35,539 bases of DNA from Teichococcus deserti. Lineage in GTDB: Bacteria; Pseudomonadota; Alphaproteobacteria; Acetobacterales; Acetobacteraceae. This document shows, piece by piece, positions 1 to 9,728 of this stretch. Location of the stretch: assembly GCF_001982615.1 (NCBI RefSeq), contig NZ_MLCO01000029.1, positions 1 through 35,539 on the forward strand. Direction: 5' to 3'. The notes beneath the pieces are model-generated. The model was not told the DNA's origin. It saw only the letters and a program-made list of their open reading frames with translations, and did not search any database. How positions within the stretch are numbered: position 1 is the stretch's first letter; each line of letters opens with the position of its first letter. Position numbers and translations under genes: made by a program.

Positions 1-78
1 GGGCAGGGGGGTGGCGGTGGTGCTCATGGCGGGGCCTCTGGCGTCGTCCCCCTTCTGTGGCCGGGGCCGCGGCCCGGC

Positions 79-102
79 GCAAGCGGGCGCGCAAGCGGGC
101 GC
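79..102. repeat. Tandem 12-bp duplication upstream of tRNA-Leu
   Basis: The 12-mer GCAAGCGGGCGC occurs twice back to back (79-90 and 91-102). Nothing in the first 190 bases looks like a gene. A weak -35/-10 pair (TTTCAA at 131-136, TAAACG at 154-159, 17-nt spacer) could drive the tRNA but scores only 3 of 6 in each box. Confidence 0.5.
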
Positions 103-191
103 GGATGACGGCGCCGATTGCGGTCCGCCCTTTCAATGCCGGCCCCCTTGCGCTAAACGCGCCGGCTTATGGAAGCGCCGGGACTGCGTTC

Positions 192-276
192 GCGGGCGTG
201 GTGGAACTGGCAGACACGCTGGATTTAGGTTCCAGTGGCGCAAGCCGTGGGGGTTCAAATCCCTCCGCCCGCACCA
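192..276 (+). tRNA. tRNA-Leu (anticodon TAG)
   Basis: The 85-nt sequence folds as a class II tRNA. The acceptor stem GCGGGCG (192-198) pairs with CGCCCGC (266-272), A is the discriminator base, and CCA is encoded (274-276). The anticodon stem CTGGA/TCCAG encloses the loop TTTAGGT, giving anticodon TAG, which reads CUA-type Leu codons. The long variable arm and the GGTTCAAAT T-loop are as expected for tRNA-Leu. The trigger factor start lies only 46 nt downstream with no terminator between, so the two may share a transcript. Confidence 0.96.
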
Positions 277-322
277 CCGGCCCTCCGGCACGAGACTGAT
301 TCTTCAGGAGCATGGTGTGGCG

Positions 323-1660
323 ATGCAGGTGACCGAGCTGGCAGCCGAGGGGCTGAAGCGGGGCTTTACCGTGGTGGTTCCGGCGGCGGACATCGCCGCG
401 GCGCGCGATCAGCGTCTGGCGTCGCTGGCGAAGGAGATCCGGCTGCCGGGCTTCCGCCCCGGCAAGGTGCCGGCCGCGGTGGTCAAGCAGCGCTACGGCG
501 CCTCGATCATGGGCGAGGTGCTCGAGGAGCAGGTGCAGTCCATCACCAAGACCGTGGTCGATGAGCGCGGCCTGCGCCCGGCCATGCAGCCGAAGATCGA
601 GCTGGTGAAGTTCGAGGACGGCAGCGACCTCGAGTTCAAGATCGAGCTGGAGCAGCTGCCCGAGATCCCGCTGCCCGACTTCGCCGCGATCGAGCTGGAG
701 AAGCCGGTCGCCAAGGTCGGCGACGACGAGGTGATGAAGGCGCTGGAGGGCATCGCCTCCCGCAACCGCGCCATGGAGGATGTCACCGAGGACCGCGCTG
801 CGGCCCAGGGCGACGTGGTCGTCACCGACTTCATCGGCCGCGTCGTGGTGGATGGCGTGGTCGGCGAGGCCTTCCAGGGCGGCACCGGCACCGACATGCC
901 GGTCGAGATCGGCGGCTCGGGCTTCATCCCCGGCTTCGCCGAGGGCCTCGAGGGCATCAAGGTCGGCGAGACCCGCCATGTCGACGTGACCTTCCCGGCC
1001 GAGTACGGCGCCGCCGAGCTGGCCGGCAAGCCGGCGCAGTTCGAGCTGACCGCGAAGAAGCTGCAGACCCCGGTCGCCGCCGCGGTGGACGAGGACTTCG
1101 CCAAGAAGCTCGGCCTGGAGAGCCTGGACGAGCTGAAGAAGCGGATCGCCGAGTCCCTGCAGGGCGAGTACGACCAGCTGTCGCGCCTGAACGTCAAGCG
1201 CAAGCTGCTCGACGCCCTGGCGGCGCAGGCGAGCTTCGAGGTTCCCCCCTCGATGGTCGACAGCGAGTTCGGCCAGATCTGGCAGCGCGTCGAGGCCGAC
1301 CTGAAGGAAGGCAAGCTCGACGACGAGGACAAGGGCAAGGACGAGGAGACGCTGAAGGGCGACTACCGCGCCATTGCCGAGCGCCGCATCCGCCTGGGCC
1401 TGCTGCTGTCCGAGATCGGCCGCAGCAACAACATCCAGGTGACCAACGAGGAGCTGACCCGGGCCATGCGCACCGAGGCCAGCCGCTATCCGGGCCAGGA
1501 GCGCCAGGTCCTCGACTTCTTCCAGAAGAACCCGCAGGCGATCGACAATCTGCGCGCGCCGCTCTTCGAGGAGAAGGTGGTCGACTTCATGCTCGAGCTG
1601 GCCAAGGTCAGCGAGAAGGAAGTCCCGGCCGGCGAGCTCTCGGCCGAGCCCGCGGCCTGA
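323..1660 (+). CDS. tig: Trigger factor, ribosome-associated chaperone and peptidyl-prolyl isomerase
   Basis: This 445-residue protein binds nascent chains at the ribosome exit tunnel. The N-terminal domain carries the ribosome-binding signature GFRPGKVP (residues 43-50). An FKBP-like isomerase domain spans about residues 163-245 (from GDVVVTDF to the GFIPGFAEGLEG stretch). The helical C-terminal substrate-cradling region follows, and the length matches the family. I start at ATG 323, with AGGAG at 306-310 upstream. An in-frame GTG two codons earlier (317) is closer to that ribosome site and cannot be excluded. The frame stays open further upstream through tRNA-Leu, but that part is not coding. 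The gene opens the conserved tig-clpP-clpX-lon cluster. Confidence 0.96.
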   Translation: MQVTELAAEGLKRGFTVVVPAADIAAARDQRLASLAKEIRLPGFRPGKVPAAVVKQRYGASIMGEVLEEQVQSITKTVVDERGLRPAMQPKIELVKFEDGSDLEFKIELEQLPEIPLPDFAAIELEKPVAKVGDDEVMKALEGIASRNRAMEDVTEDRAAAQGDVVVTDFIGRVVVDGVVGEAFQGGTGTDMPVEIGGSGFIPGFAEGLEGIKVGETRHVDVTFPAEYGAAELAGKPAQFELTAKKLQTPVAAAVDEDFAKKLGLESLDELKKRIAESLQGEYDQLSRLNVKRKLLDALAAQASFEVPPSMVDSEFGQIWQRVEADLKEGKLDDEDKGKDEETLKGDYRAIAERRIRLGLLLSEIGRSNNIQVTNEELTRAMRTEASRYPGQERQVLDFFQKNPQAIDNLRAPLFEEKVVDFMLELAKVSEKEVPAGELSAEPAA

Positions 1661-2030
1661 TCCTGCGCCCCGGGCCTTGGCCCGGGGAAGCCATCGCGGC
1701 GCGGCGGGTCAGGCCCCGCCCGCCGGCATGCCGCCGGAGCCGGCGCCACCCCATATCGGGGGCCGGGATCCGGGGTGACCGGGGTGACCAGGCCCCGGAA
1801 TGGCGCGCCAGGCTTTGCCGGCGGCGCGCCGAGCGCCCGGCGCCGGGCAGGAAAGGCGGGTTTGCGGGGCTTCGGCGCCGCATTGTCGCGCCCCCCTCTT
1901 TCGCGCCGCCGCCGGCTGCCCCATGTTAATCCCGAAGCGTTAGGGTGACGGCGGCAGGCCGGCGCCGGAAGGCCGCCGGCAAAGGGCCCGCGGCGGATCC
2001 GGCCCCCCTGCCACCGCGAGAGGATGCACA
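1661..2030 (+). other. Intergenic region between tig and clpP
   Basis: This 370-nt gap has no convincing gene. A perfect stem-loop lies just after the tig stop (CCCCGGGCC 1668-1676 pairing with GGCCCGGGG 1679-1687). It has no T-run and so may act only as a weak or factor-aided terminator or a 3-prime stabiliser. A 9-bp sequence GGGGTGACC is duplicated head to tail at 1772-1789, flanked by CCGGGG (1770-1775) and CCCCGG (1793-1798), which can pair. A heat-shock-like promoter for clpP lies at 1898-1926. Confidence 0.6.
1898..1926 (+). promoter_or_regulatory. Candidate sigma-32 (heat-shock) promoter for clpP
   Basis: CTTTCGC (1898-1904), a 14-nt spacer and CCCCATGT (1919-1926) resemble the sigma-32 consensus CTTGAAA / CCCCATNT. 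The same 14-nt spacing appears upstream of lon. The -35 box has CTTT instead of CTTG, which lowers confidence. Transcription would begin about 95 nt before the clpP start codon. Confidence 0.42.
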
Positions 2031-2672
2031 ATGCGGGACCGCGATCCGGTCGAACTGTACAACAACCTCGTCCCGATGGTCATCGAGCAGACCGCGCGGG
2101 GCGAGCGGGCCTTCGATATCTATTCGCGCCTGCTGAAGGAGCGGATCATCTTCCTGACGGGTCCGGTCTACGACCAGATGTCGTCGCTGATCTGCGCCCA
2201 GCTGCTGTTCCTGGAGAGCGAGAATCCGAACAAGGACATCGCCTTCTACATCAACAGCCCGGGCGGCGTGGTCTCGGCCGGCCTCGCGATGTACGACACG
2301 ATGCAGTACATCCGCGCGCCCGTCAGCACGGTCTGCCTCGGCATGGCCGCCTCGATGGGCAGCCTGCTGCTGACCGCCGGCGAGAAGGGCAAGCGATTCG
2401 CCCTGCCGAACAGCCGGATCATGGTCCACCAGCCCTCCGGCGGTGCCCAGGGCCAGGCGACCGATATCGAGATCCAGGCGCGGGAGATCCTGTCGCTGCG
2501 CAAGCGGCTGAACCAGATCTACGTGAAGCATACCGGCCAGCCGATCGAGGAGATCGAGAAGAAGCTGGAGCGGGACAGCTACATGTCCGCCGAGGAGGCG
2601 CGGGACTTCGGGCTGATCGACCAGGTGGTCGAGGAGCGTCCGGCGACCCCCGCCGAGCTGGCCAAGGGGTGA
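2031..2672 (+). CDS. clpP: ATP-dependent Clp protease, proteolytic subunit ClpP
   Basis: This 213-residue serine peptidase of family S14 forms the double-heptamer chamber that degrades proteins fed by ClpX (and ClpA if present). The catalytic triad is visible: Ser108 in GMAASMGS, His133 in MVHQPSGG and Asp182 in ERDSYMS. The INSPGG strand (residues 74-79) and the handle helix around [13 protein letters not shown] are typical. Length is normal for the family, with a short N-terminal extension. ATG 2031 is preceded by GAGAGGA at a good distance. The gene sits 178 nt ahead of clpX, its unfoldase partner, as in many proteobacteria. Confidence 0.97.
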   Translation: MRDRDPVELYNNLVPMVIEQTARGERAFDIYSRLLKERIIFLTGPVYDQMSSLICAQLLFLESENPNKDIAFYINSPGGVVSAGLAMYDTMQYIRAPVSTVCLGMAASMGSLLLTAGEKGKRFALPNSRIMVHQPSGGAQGQATDIEIQAREILSLRKRLNQIYVKHTGQPIEEIEKKLERDSYMSAEEARDFGLIDQVVEERPATPAELAKG

Positions 2673-2850
2673 CGGCGGCGGAAGCCCTGGGCCGGGCGAG
2701 AAACCCGGCCCGGCTTCCCCGCCCGGCCCGCCTGGCGGGAGCGGGGCTGGCGCGGGCCGCCCTGTTTCCGTTCCACTTCCCCCCAGATGACAGGGGGGCT
2801 ACAGTCCCGCAAGATCGCCCGGCCCTTCGCCGGGGGGTCCAGGAGCGCGC

Positions 2851-4107
2851 ATGAGCAAGTCCGGCGACTCAAAGAACACCCTGTATTGCTCGTTCTGCGG
2901 CAAGTCGCAGCACGAGGTACGCAAACTCATCGCCGGCCCGACGGTCTTCATCTGCGACGAGTGCGTCGAGCTCTGCATGGATATCATCCGTGAGGAGCAC
3001 AAGACGCACCTGGTGAAGTCCCGCGACGGGGTGCCGACCCCGCGCGAGATCTGCAAGGTGCTGGATGACTACGTGATCGGGCAGGAGCACGCCAAGAAGG
3101 TGCTCTCCGTCGCGGTGCACAACCATTACAAGCGCCTGGCCCATGGCGCGAAGACCGGCGAAGTCGAGATCGCCAAGTCGAACATCATGCTGGTGGGCCC
3201 CACCGGCTCGGGCAAGACGCTGCTGGCGCAGACCCTGGCGCGCATCCTCGATGTGCCCTTCACCATGGCCGACGCCACCACCCTGACCGAGGCCGGCTAT
3301 GTCGGCGAGGATGTCGAGAACATCATCCTCAAGCTGCTGCAGGCGGCCGACTACAATGTCGAGCGGGCGCAGCGCGGCATCGTCTATATCGACGAGGTCG
3401 ACAAGATCAGCCGCAAGTCCGACAACCCCTCCATCACCCGTGATGTGAGCGGCGAGGGCGTGCAGCAGGCCCTGCTGAAGATCATGGAAGGCACCGTCGC
3501 CTCCGTGCCGCCGCAGGGCGGGCGCAAGCACCCGCAGCAGGAATTCCTGCAGGTCGACACCTCCAATATCCTCTTCATCTGCGGCGGCGCTTTCGCCGGG
3601 CTGGAGAAGATCATCGCGGGTCGCGGCAAGGGTAGCGGCATCGGCTACGGCGCCGAGGTCCGCGGTCCGGACGAGCGCCGCACCGGCCAGATCCTGCGCG
3701 AGGTCGAGCCCGAGGACCTGCTGAAGTTCGGCCTGATCCCCGAGTTCATCGGCCGCCTGCCGGTCGTGGCGACGCTGGACGACCTGGACGAGAAGGCGCT
3801 GGTCGAGATCCTGACCAAGCCGAAGAACGCCCTGGTCAAGCAGTACCAGCGCCTGTTCGAGATGGAGGCCACCAAGCTGACCTTCACCGAGGACGCCATG
3901 CGCTCGGTCGCCGGCCGCGCCATCCAGCGCAAGACCGGCGCCCGCGGCCTGCGCTCGATCATGGAGGGCATCCTGCTCGGCACCATGTTCGACCTGCCGG
4001 GGCTCGAGGATGTCGAGGAGGTGGTGGTGAACAAGGAGGTGGCCGAAGGCCGCGCCGCCCCGTTGTTCATCTATGGTGAACGGGCGGCGGAGCAGTCTTC
4101 CGCATGA
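2851..4107 (+). CDS. clpX: ATP-dependent Clp protease, ATPase subunit ClpX
   Basis: This 418-residue AAA+ unfoldase delivers tagged substrates to ClpP. The N-terminal zinc-binding domain has Cys13, Cys16, Cys35 and Cys38. Walker A is GPTGSGKT (116-123), Walker B lies in IVYIDEVDK (177-185), and the substrate-gripping pore loop is GYVGED (149-154). The sensor and lid regions ([24 protein letters not shown]) are intact. The loop that docks into ClpP normally reads IGF; here it reads IGY (residues 264-266, TAC codon at 3646-3648). The ribosome-binding site is CAGGAG just before ATG 2851. The 178-nt leader holds GC-rich inverted repeats but no promoter I would defend. Confidence 0.97.
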   Translation: MSKSGDSKNTLYCSFCGKSQHEVRKLIAGPTVFICDECVELCMDIIREEHKTHLVKSRDGVPTPREICKVLDDYVIGQEHAKKVLSVAVHNHYKRLAHGAKTGEVEIAKSNIMLVGPTGSGKTLLAQTLARILDVPFTMADATTLTEAGYVGEDVENIILKLLQAADYNVERAQRGIVYIDEVDKISRKSDNPSITRDVSGEGVQQALLKIMEGTVASVPPQGGRKHPQQEFLQVDTSNILFICGGAFAGLEKIIAGRGKGSGIGYGAEVRGPDERRTGQILREVEPEDLLKFGLIPEFIGRLPVVATLDDLDEKALVEILTKPKNALVKQYQRLFEMEATKLTFTEDAMRSVAGRAIQRKTGARGLRSIMEGILLGTMFDLPGLEDVEEVVVNKEVAEGRAAPLFIYGERAAEQSSA

Positions 4108-4156
4108 GCCGAACCCGGCAGCGGTGCCCGGGGGGCTGTCGGCTTCGGCCGCATGG

Positions 4157-4185
4157 CTTGCCCCGGCGCCCTGCCGGCCCCATTT
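4157..4185 (+). promoter_or_regulatory. Sigma-32 (heat-shock) promoter for lon
   Basis: CTTGCCC (4157-4163), a 14-nt spacer and CCCCATTT (4178-4185) match the heat-shock consensus CTTGAAA / CCCCATNT well, including the invariant CTTG and all fixed bases of the -10 box. Transcription would start near 4192, leaving a leader of about 70 nt before lon. Control of lon by the heat-shock sigma factor is established in other proteobacteria. The assignment here rests on motif match only. Confidence 0.62.
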
Positions 4186-4264
4186 CATGGGAATGACGCC
4201 CGTGGTTCGGGGCCGTGCCGATGACCGGGCGGACCTGCGCCGACTGTCCTGAGTGAGGTCCCCT

Positions 4265-6682
<2,418 letters not shown>

Positions 6683-6716
6683 CCTGGCGGGGGCCCGAGA
6701 GGCCTCGTCGGAACCG

Positions 6717-6745
6717 AAGGGCCAGGATCTTCCTGGCCCTTTTTT
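6717..6745 (+). terminator. Intrinsic terminator after lon
   Basis: AGGGCCAGGA (6718-6727) pairs perfectly with TCCTGGCCCT (6731-6740) across the loop TCT, followed by a T-run to 6745. It ends the lon transcript and separates it from hup. Confidence 0.92.
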
Positions 6746-6997
6746 CATGGGCATCGCACAAGTTTTTATACGCGGTCCCCGAGCGAAGCCGTTGCGAAGC
6801 CGCACCAAGCGGTTGAGACTGAGGCCGTCAGCGGGATGCCCGGTCGGGCGCACCCTTCGTCGTCGCCCGGTGGGAGAATTCCGCCAGGCGGCCCGTTGCG
6901 GTACTCTCGGCCCAGGGAACCGCCCAAGGTGGACCCGCCAGAAGGCGGTGGCCGCCATCCAGAGACAGCTATCGAGACAGTCGGGGGACAGGACCAC
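6746..6997 (+). promoter_or_regulatory. Leader and presumed promoter region of the HU gene
   Basis: This 252-nt stretch lies between the lon terminator and hup and must hold the hup promoter. The best sigma-70-like candidate is TTCATG (6744-6749) with TATACG (6767-6772) at 17-nt spacing in a locally AT-rich pocket, but it is only moderate. A second weak option is TTCCGC (6879-6884) with TACTCT (6902-6907). The ribosome-binding sequence GGGGGACAGGA (6982-6992) precedes the GTG start. No gene is visible in the stretch. Confidence 0.35.
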
Positions 6998-7270
6998 GTG
7001 AACAAGCAGGATCTCGTCGCGGTCGTCGCAGAGACCGGCGAGCTCTCCAAGGCCAAGGCCGGCGAGGTGCTCGATGCGGTGTTCGATGCCATCAGCGAGT
7101 CGTTGAAGAGCAAGCAGGAGGTGCGGCTGGTGGGCTTCGGCACCTTTTCCACCTCCCGCCGCAAGGCCGGCAAGGGCCGCAACCCGCGCACCGGGGAGGA
7201 GATCGAGATCGCCGCCTCCGCCACGGTGCGCTTCAAGGCCGGCAAGGCGCTGAAGGACGGCCTGACCTGA
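6998..7270 (+). CDS. hup: HU-family DNA-binding protein
   Basis: This 90-residue histone-like nucleoid protein bends and compacts DNA as a dimer. It shows the N-terminal helical dimerisation part (MNKQDLVAVVAE), the VGFGTF turn at 45-50 and the DNA-clasping arm with RNPRTG at 61-66, where Pro63 intercalates in known HU proteins. The length is exactly the family norm. I start at GTG 6998 because the protein then begins with the canonical MNKQ-type sequence and a strong GGGGGACAGGA ribosome site lies upstream; the longer upstream open frame lacks both. HU following lon is a common proteobacterial arrangement. hupB is the usual name, but the paralogue cannot be decided from one window. Confidence 0.95.
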   Translation: MNKQDLVAVVAETGELSKAKAGEVLDAVFDAISESLKSKQEVRLVGFGTFSTSRRKAGKGRNPRTGEEIEIAASATVRFKAGKALKDGLT

Positions 7271-7280
7271 GCTCTGCCGC

Positions 7281-7353
7281 GCGGGCGCTCCAGCGCGCCC
7301 GCACCGGCCTCTGGAAGGGGCAGGTCTCGCGGCAGAAGGCCGCTGACCTGCCC
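7281..7353 (+). other. Two stem-loops in the hup 3-prime region
   Basis: First hairpin: GCGGGCGC (7281-7288) with GCGCCCGC (7295-7302). The second is larger: GGGCAGGTC (7318-7326) pairs with GACCTGCCC (7345-7353) and continues inward as GCGGC (7329-7333) with GCCGC (7339-7343) around an AGAAG loop. Its 14 base pairs are interrupted only by a small internal bulge. Neither has a T-run. The terminator follows five bases later. Confidence 0.7.
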
Positions 7354-7358
7354 GATGC

Positions 7359-7387
7359 GCGGCCCCGCTTTCCATGGGGCCGCTTTT
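7359..7387 (+). terminator. Intrinsic terminator after hup
   Basis: GCGGCCCC (7359-7366) pairs with GGGGCCGC (7376-7383) across a 9-nt loop and is followed by TTTT then CCCC and TT. It lies directly upstream of tRNA-Val. Confidence 0.75.
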
Positions 7388-7397
7388 CCCCTTAAAC
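7369..7397 (+). promoter_or_regulatory. Possible tRNA-Val promoter
   Basis: TTTCCA (7369-7374) and TTAAAC (7392-7397) with a 17-nt spacer lie 14 nt before the tRNA. The boxes match 4 of 6 and 3 of 6 consensus bases and overlap the hup terminator hairpin, so this is only a candidate. Read-through from hup is the alternative. Confidence 0.3.
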
Positions 7398-7411
7398 AGC
7401 CGCCACGCTGA

Positions 7412-7483
7412 GGGCGCTTAGCTCAGCGGTAGAGCGCCTCGTTTACACCGAGGATGCCGGCGGTTCGAATCCGTCAGCGCCCA
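7412..7483 (+). tRNA. tRNA-Val (anticodon TAC)
   Basis: A 72-nt cloverleaf. The acceptor stem GGGCGCT (7412-7418) pairs with AGCGCCC (7476-7482) and the discriminator is A. The anticodon stem CCTCG/CGAGG encloses TTTACAC, giving anticodon TAC. The T-arm has the TTCGAAT loop. CCA is not encoded (the DNA reads TTC), unlike the other three tRNAs in this window, so it must be added enzymatically. Confidence 0.95.
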
Positions 7484-7790
7484 TTCTTCTGTCCGTTCGG
7501 ATCATCAGGGGGGGGGGAGGCGGGACGCTTCGCCCGCGCCGGTCGCGCGACGATCCAGGTGAGGCGCGGCGCCACACCGGAAGAAGGCCGGCCGTCCTGT
7601 CATGCGCGGCGTGACAGCCTGGCCATCTTCCTCTCGTCCACCCGTTTCTCGCCGCCCGATGAGACGCCCCTGCGCCGCATCCCCAGCATTTCCAGGCCGG
7701 AACCCGGCGCCGTCACGGCCGCTTCGCCGGAAAGCCTCGGCTGGGCCATTTCTCTGTCATATCAATCGCCGAAAAGATGATTTTGGGTCG
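7484..7790. other. Intergenic region between tRNA-Val and tRNA-Asp
   Basis: This 307-nt stretch has no recognisable gene. It contains an uninterrupted run of ten G (7508-7517). Just upstream of the tRNA-Asp promoter, about 7748-7790, the sequence becomes AT-rich, which could act as an UP element. No terminator with a T-run is visible directly after tRNA-Val. Confidence 0.6.
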
Positions 7791-7819
7791 TTGACAGCAG
7801 GGGCGCTGGGCCGTAATTC
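7791..7819 (+). promoter_or_regulatory. Sigma-70 promoter of tRNA-Asp
   Basis: A perfect -35 box TTGACA (7791-7796), a 17-nt spacer and the -10 box TAATTC (7814-7819) lie 16 nt before the tRNA. An AT-rich segment precedes the -35 box. This is the clearest housekeeping promoter in the window. Confidence 0.85.
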
Positions 7820-7835
7820 CCCCTCCACGACGGAA

Positions 7836-7912
<77 letters not shown>

Positions 7913-7922
7913 GTCGTACTAC

Positions 7923-7959
7923 AAAAACGCCGCCCTGGATCTTCCAGGGCGGCGTTTTT
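7923..7959 (+). terminator. Intrinsic terminator after tRNA-Asp (possibly bidirectional)
   Basis: CGCCGCCCTGG (7928-7938) pairs perfectly with CCAGGGCGGCG (7944-7954) across ATCTT. It is flanked by AAAAA on the left and TTTTT on the right, so it can terminate on both strands. Confidence 0.95.
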
Positions 7960-8136
7960 GTCTTGGCGGCTATCCATCTTTCAATGTTCCGCAATGCCCT
8001 GCGGGCTATGGCGATCCGGGCGCTTGGGAGGTAATGTCCGCCCAGCGTTGCGCTGCGGCATGCCCCGCGGCGTGACTGGCCGTGTGCTCCCCTGTGCACG
8101 GCCCTGTTGGGCCCCGGGCCCGAGGACGGACGCACC

Positions 8137-8505
8137 ATGACCCAGCCCCTGCTGGCGAACTATTTCCCGATCCTGGTCTTCCTGGCCATTGCCGGCGGCA
8201 TCGCCATCGCGATGGTCGGCGGCAGCGTGCTGGCGGCCCGGCAGAAGCCCTATGCGGAGAAGGTCTCCGCCTATGAATGCGGCTTCGAGCCTTTCGACGA
8301 CACCCGCCGCCGCTTCGATGTGCGATTCTACCTGGTCGCCATCCTGTTCATCATCTTCGACCTCGAGGTCGCCTTCCTATTCCCCTGGGCCGTCTCGCTC
8401 GGGCAGATCGGCTGGCTCGGCTTCCTGTCGATGATGGCGTTCCTTGGCGTGCTGACCGTCGGCTTCATCTATGAGTGGCGCAAAGGCGCCCTGGACTGGG
8501 AGTGA
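8137..8505 (+). CDS. nuoA: NADH-quinone oxidoreductase subunit A (complex I)
   Basis: A 122-residue membrane subunit of proton-pumping complex I. It has three membrane segments at about residues 10-32, 67-89 and 93-116, with the conserved YECGFEP loop after the first and the acidic [11 protein letters not shown] motif in the second, all typical of NuoA. ATG 8137 has GAGGACGGA (8122-8130) upstream; an in-frame earlier start would add a non-conserved leader. It opens the 14-gene nuo operon. The 177 nt before it, after the tRNA-Asp terminator, must carry the operon promoter, but I could not identify one with confidence. Confidence 0.96.
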   Translation: MTQPLLANYFPILVFLAIAGGIAIAMVGGSVLAARQKPYAEKVSAYECGFEPFDDTRRRFDVRFYLVAILFIIFDLEVAFLFPWAVSLGQIGWLGFLSMMAFLGVLTVGFIYEWRKGALDWE

Positions 8506-8512
8506 TCGGCTC

Positions 8513-9067
8513 ATGAGCGCGAGCAATCAGCTGGCCTGGAACCAGCAGGCCTTGCCGCCGGGGGCTGACCAGGACGCCGTGATCAAGGGCGTCTCCGGCG
8601 AGATCGAGGAGAAGGGCTTTGTCGTCGCCAACCTGGACAAGGTGGTGAACTGGGCCCGAACCGGCAGCCTCTGGCCGATGACCTTCGGCCTGGCCTGCTG
8701 CGCGGTGCCGATGATCCATGCCTATATGCCCCGCTACGACCTGGACCGCTTCGGCGTCATCCCGCGCGGCTCGCCGCGGCAGTCGGACGTGATGATCGTG
8801 GCCGGCACGCTGACCAACAAGATGGCGCCCGCCCTGCGCAAGGTCTACGACCAGATGGCCGAGCCGCGCTGGGTCATCTCGATGGGCAGCTGCGCCAATG
8901 GCGGCGGCTACTACCACTACAGCTACAGCGTGGTGCGCGGCTGCGACCGCGTCGTGCCGGTCGACGTCTATGTGCCCGGCTGCCCGCCGACGGCCGAGGC
9001 GCTGGTCTACGGCATCCTGCAGCTGCAGAAGAAGATCCGCCGGACGGGGAGCATCCTGCGTGGCTGA
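8513..9067 (+). CDS. nuoB: NADH-quinone oxidoreductase subunit B, carries cluster N2
   Basis: A 184-residue peripheral-arm subunit that holds the last iron-sulfur cluster (N2), which passes electrons to quinone. The four ligands are present: adjacent Cys62-Cys63 (LACCAVPM), Cys127 ([10 protein letters not shown]) and Cys157 (PGCPPT). I start at ATG 8513, seven nt after nuoA ends. An upstream in-frame start at 8471 would overlap nuoA by 35 nt and add residues not seen in the family. The ribosome-binding site is weak (GGGAGTG), consistent with coupling to nuoA. The end overlaps nuoC by 8 nt. Confidence 0.97.
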   Translation: MSASNQLAWNQQALPPGADQDAVIKGVSGEIEEKGFVVANLDKVVNWARTGSLWPMTFGLACCAVPMIHAYMPRYDLDRFGVIPRGSPRQSDVMIVAGTLTNKMAPALRKVYDQMAEPRWVISMGSCANGGGYYHYSYSVVRGCDRVVPVDVYVPGCPPTAEALVYGILQLQKKIRRTGSILRG

Positions 9068-9728
9068 GAACGATACCGCCGTCGCGCCGGCCGAGCCCCC
9101 GCCGCCGCCGACGCCCGAGCAGGCGCTGCTGGCCGCCGTTCTCGCCTCCCTGCCCGGGGGCGTGGTGCTGGACAGCCAGATCGCCCGCGGCGCCGAGGTC
9201 GAGATCCGCATCCGCCGCGAGGCGCTGCACGCGACCATGCTGATGCTGCGCGACGATCCGCGCTTCGCCTTCGAGCTCTGCGTCGATGTCTGCGGCGTCG
9301 ACTGGCCGACTCGTGCCGAGCGCTTCGACGTGGTCTACCACCTGCTGTCGATGGCGCTGAACCACCGCATCCGGGTGATCGTCGCCACCGATGCGGCGAC
9401 GCCTGTGGCCAGCATCTGCGACATCTGGCCCTCCGCCACCTGGTTCGAGCGCGAGACCTGGGACATGTACGGCGTGGTCTTCGACGGCCAGCCGGACCTG
9501 CGCCGGATCCTGACGGATTACGGCTTCGAAGGTCATCCGCTGCGCAAGGACTTCCCGCTCACCGGCTTCGTCGAGGTCCGCTACGACCCCGAGCGCCAGG
9601 CCGTGGTCTATGAGCCGGTGAAGCTCACCCAGGAATTCCGCAATTTCGATTTCCTCTCGCCCTGGGAAGGCATGACGACGCTGCCCGGCGACGAGAAGGT
9701 GCATCTCAACCGGATCACCCGCGAATGA
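9060..9728 (+). CDS. nuoC: NADH-quinone oxidoreductase subunit C
   Basis: A 222-residue hydrophilic subunit of the quinone-reducing module. The family signature runs [30 protein letters not shown] near residues 135-165. A proline-rich N-terminal segment (about residues 11-18) is not conserved. The start is GTG 9060, overlapping the nuoB stop by 8 nt, with GGGGAG (9046-9051) eight nt upstream; no ATG is available near this point. The stop overlaps the nuoD start as ATGA. C and D are separate genes here, not fused as in E. coli. Confidence 0.95.
   Translation: MAENDTAVAPAEPPPPPTPEQALLAAVLASLPGGVVLDSQIARGAEVEIRIRREALHATMLMLRDDPRFAFELCVDVCGVDWPTRAERFDVVYHLLSMALNHRIRVIVATDAATPVASICDIWPSATWFERETWDMYGVVFDGQPDLRRILTDYGFEGHPLRKDFPLTGFVEVRYDPERQAVVYEPVKLTQEFRNFDFLSPWEGMTTLPGDEKVHLNRITRE

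Noticed and set aside
11-322. In-frame upstream extension of trigger factor
   Set aside because: It runs through tRNA-Leu and encodes no conserved residues before the normal trigger factor N-terminus at 323.
2779-2788. CCCCAGAT upstream of clpX as a heat-shock -10 box
   Set aside because: The -10 lacks the CCCCAT core and no CTTG lies at the right distance. The sequence is part of a local C-run/G-run inverted repeat.
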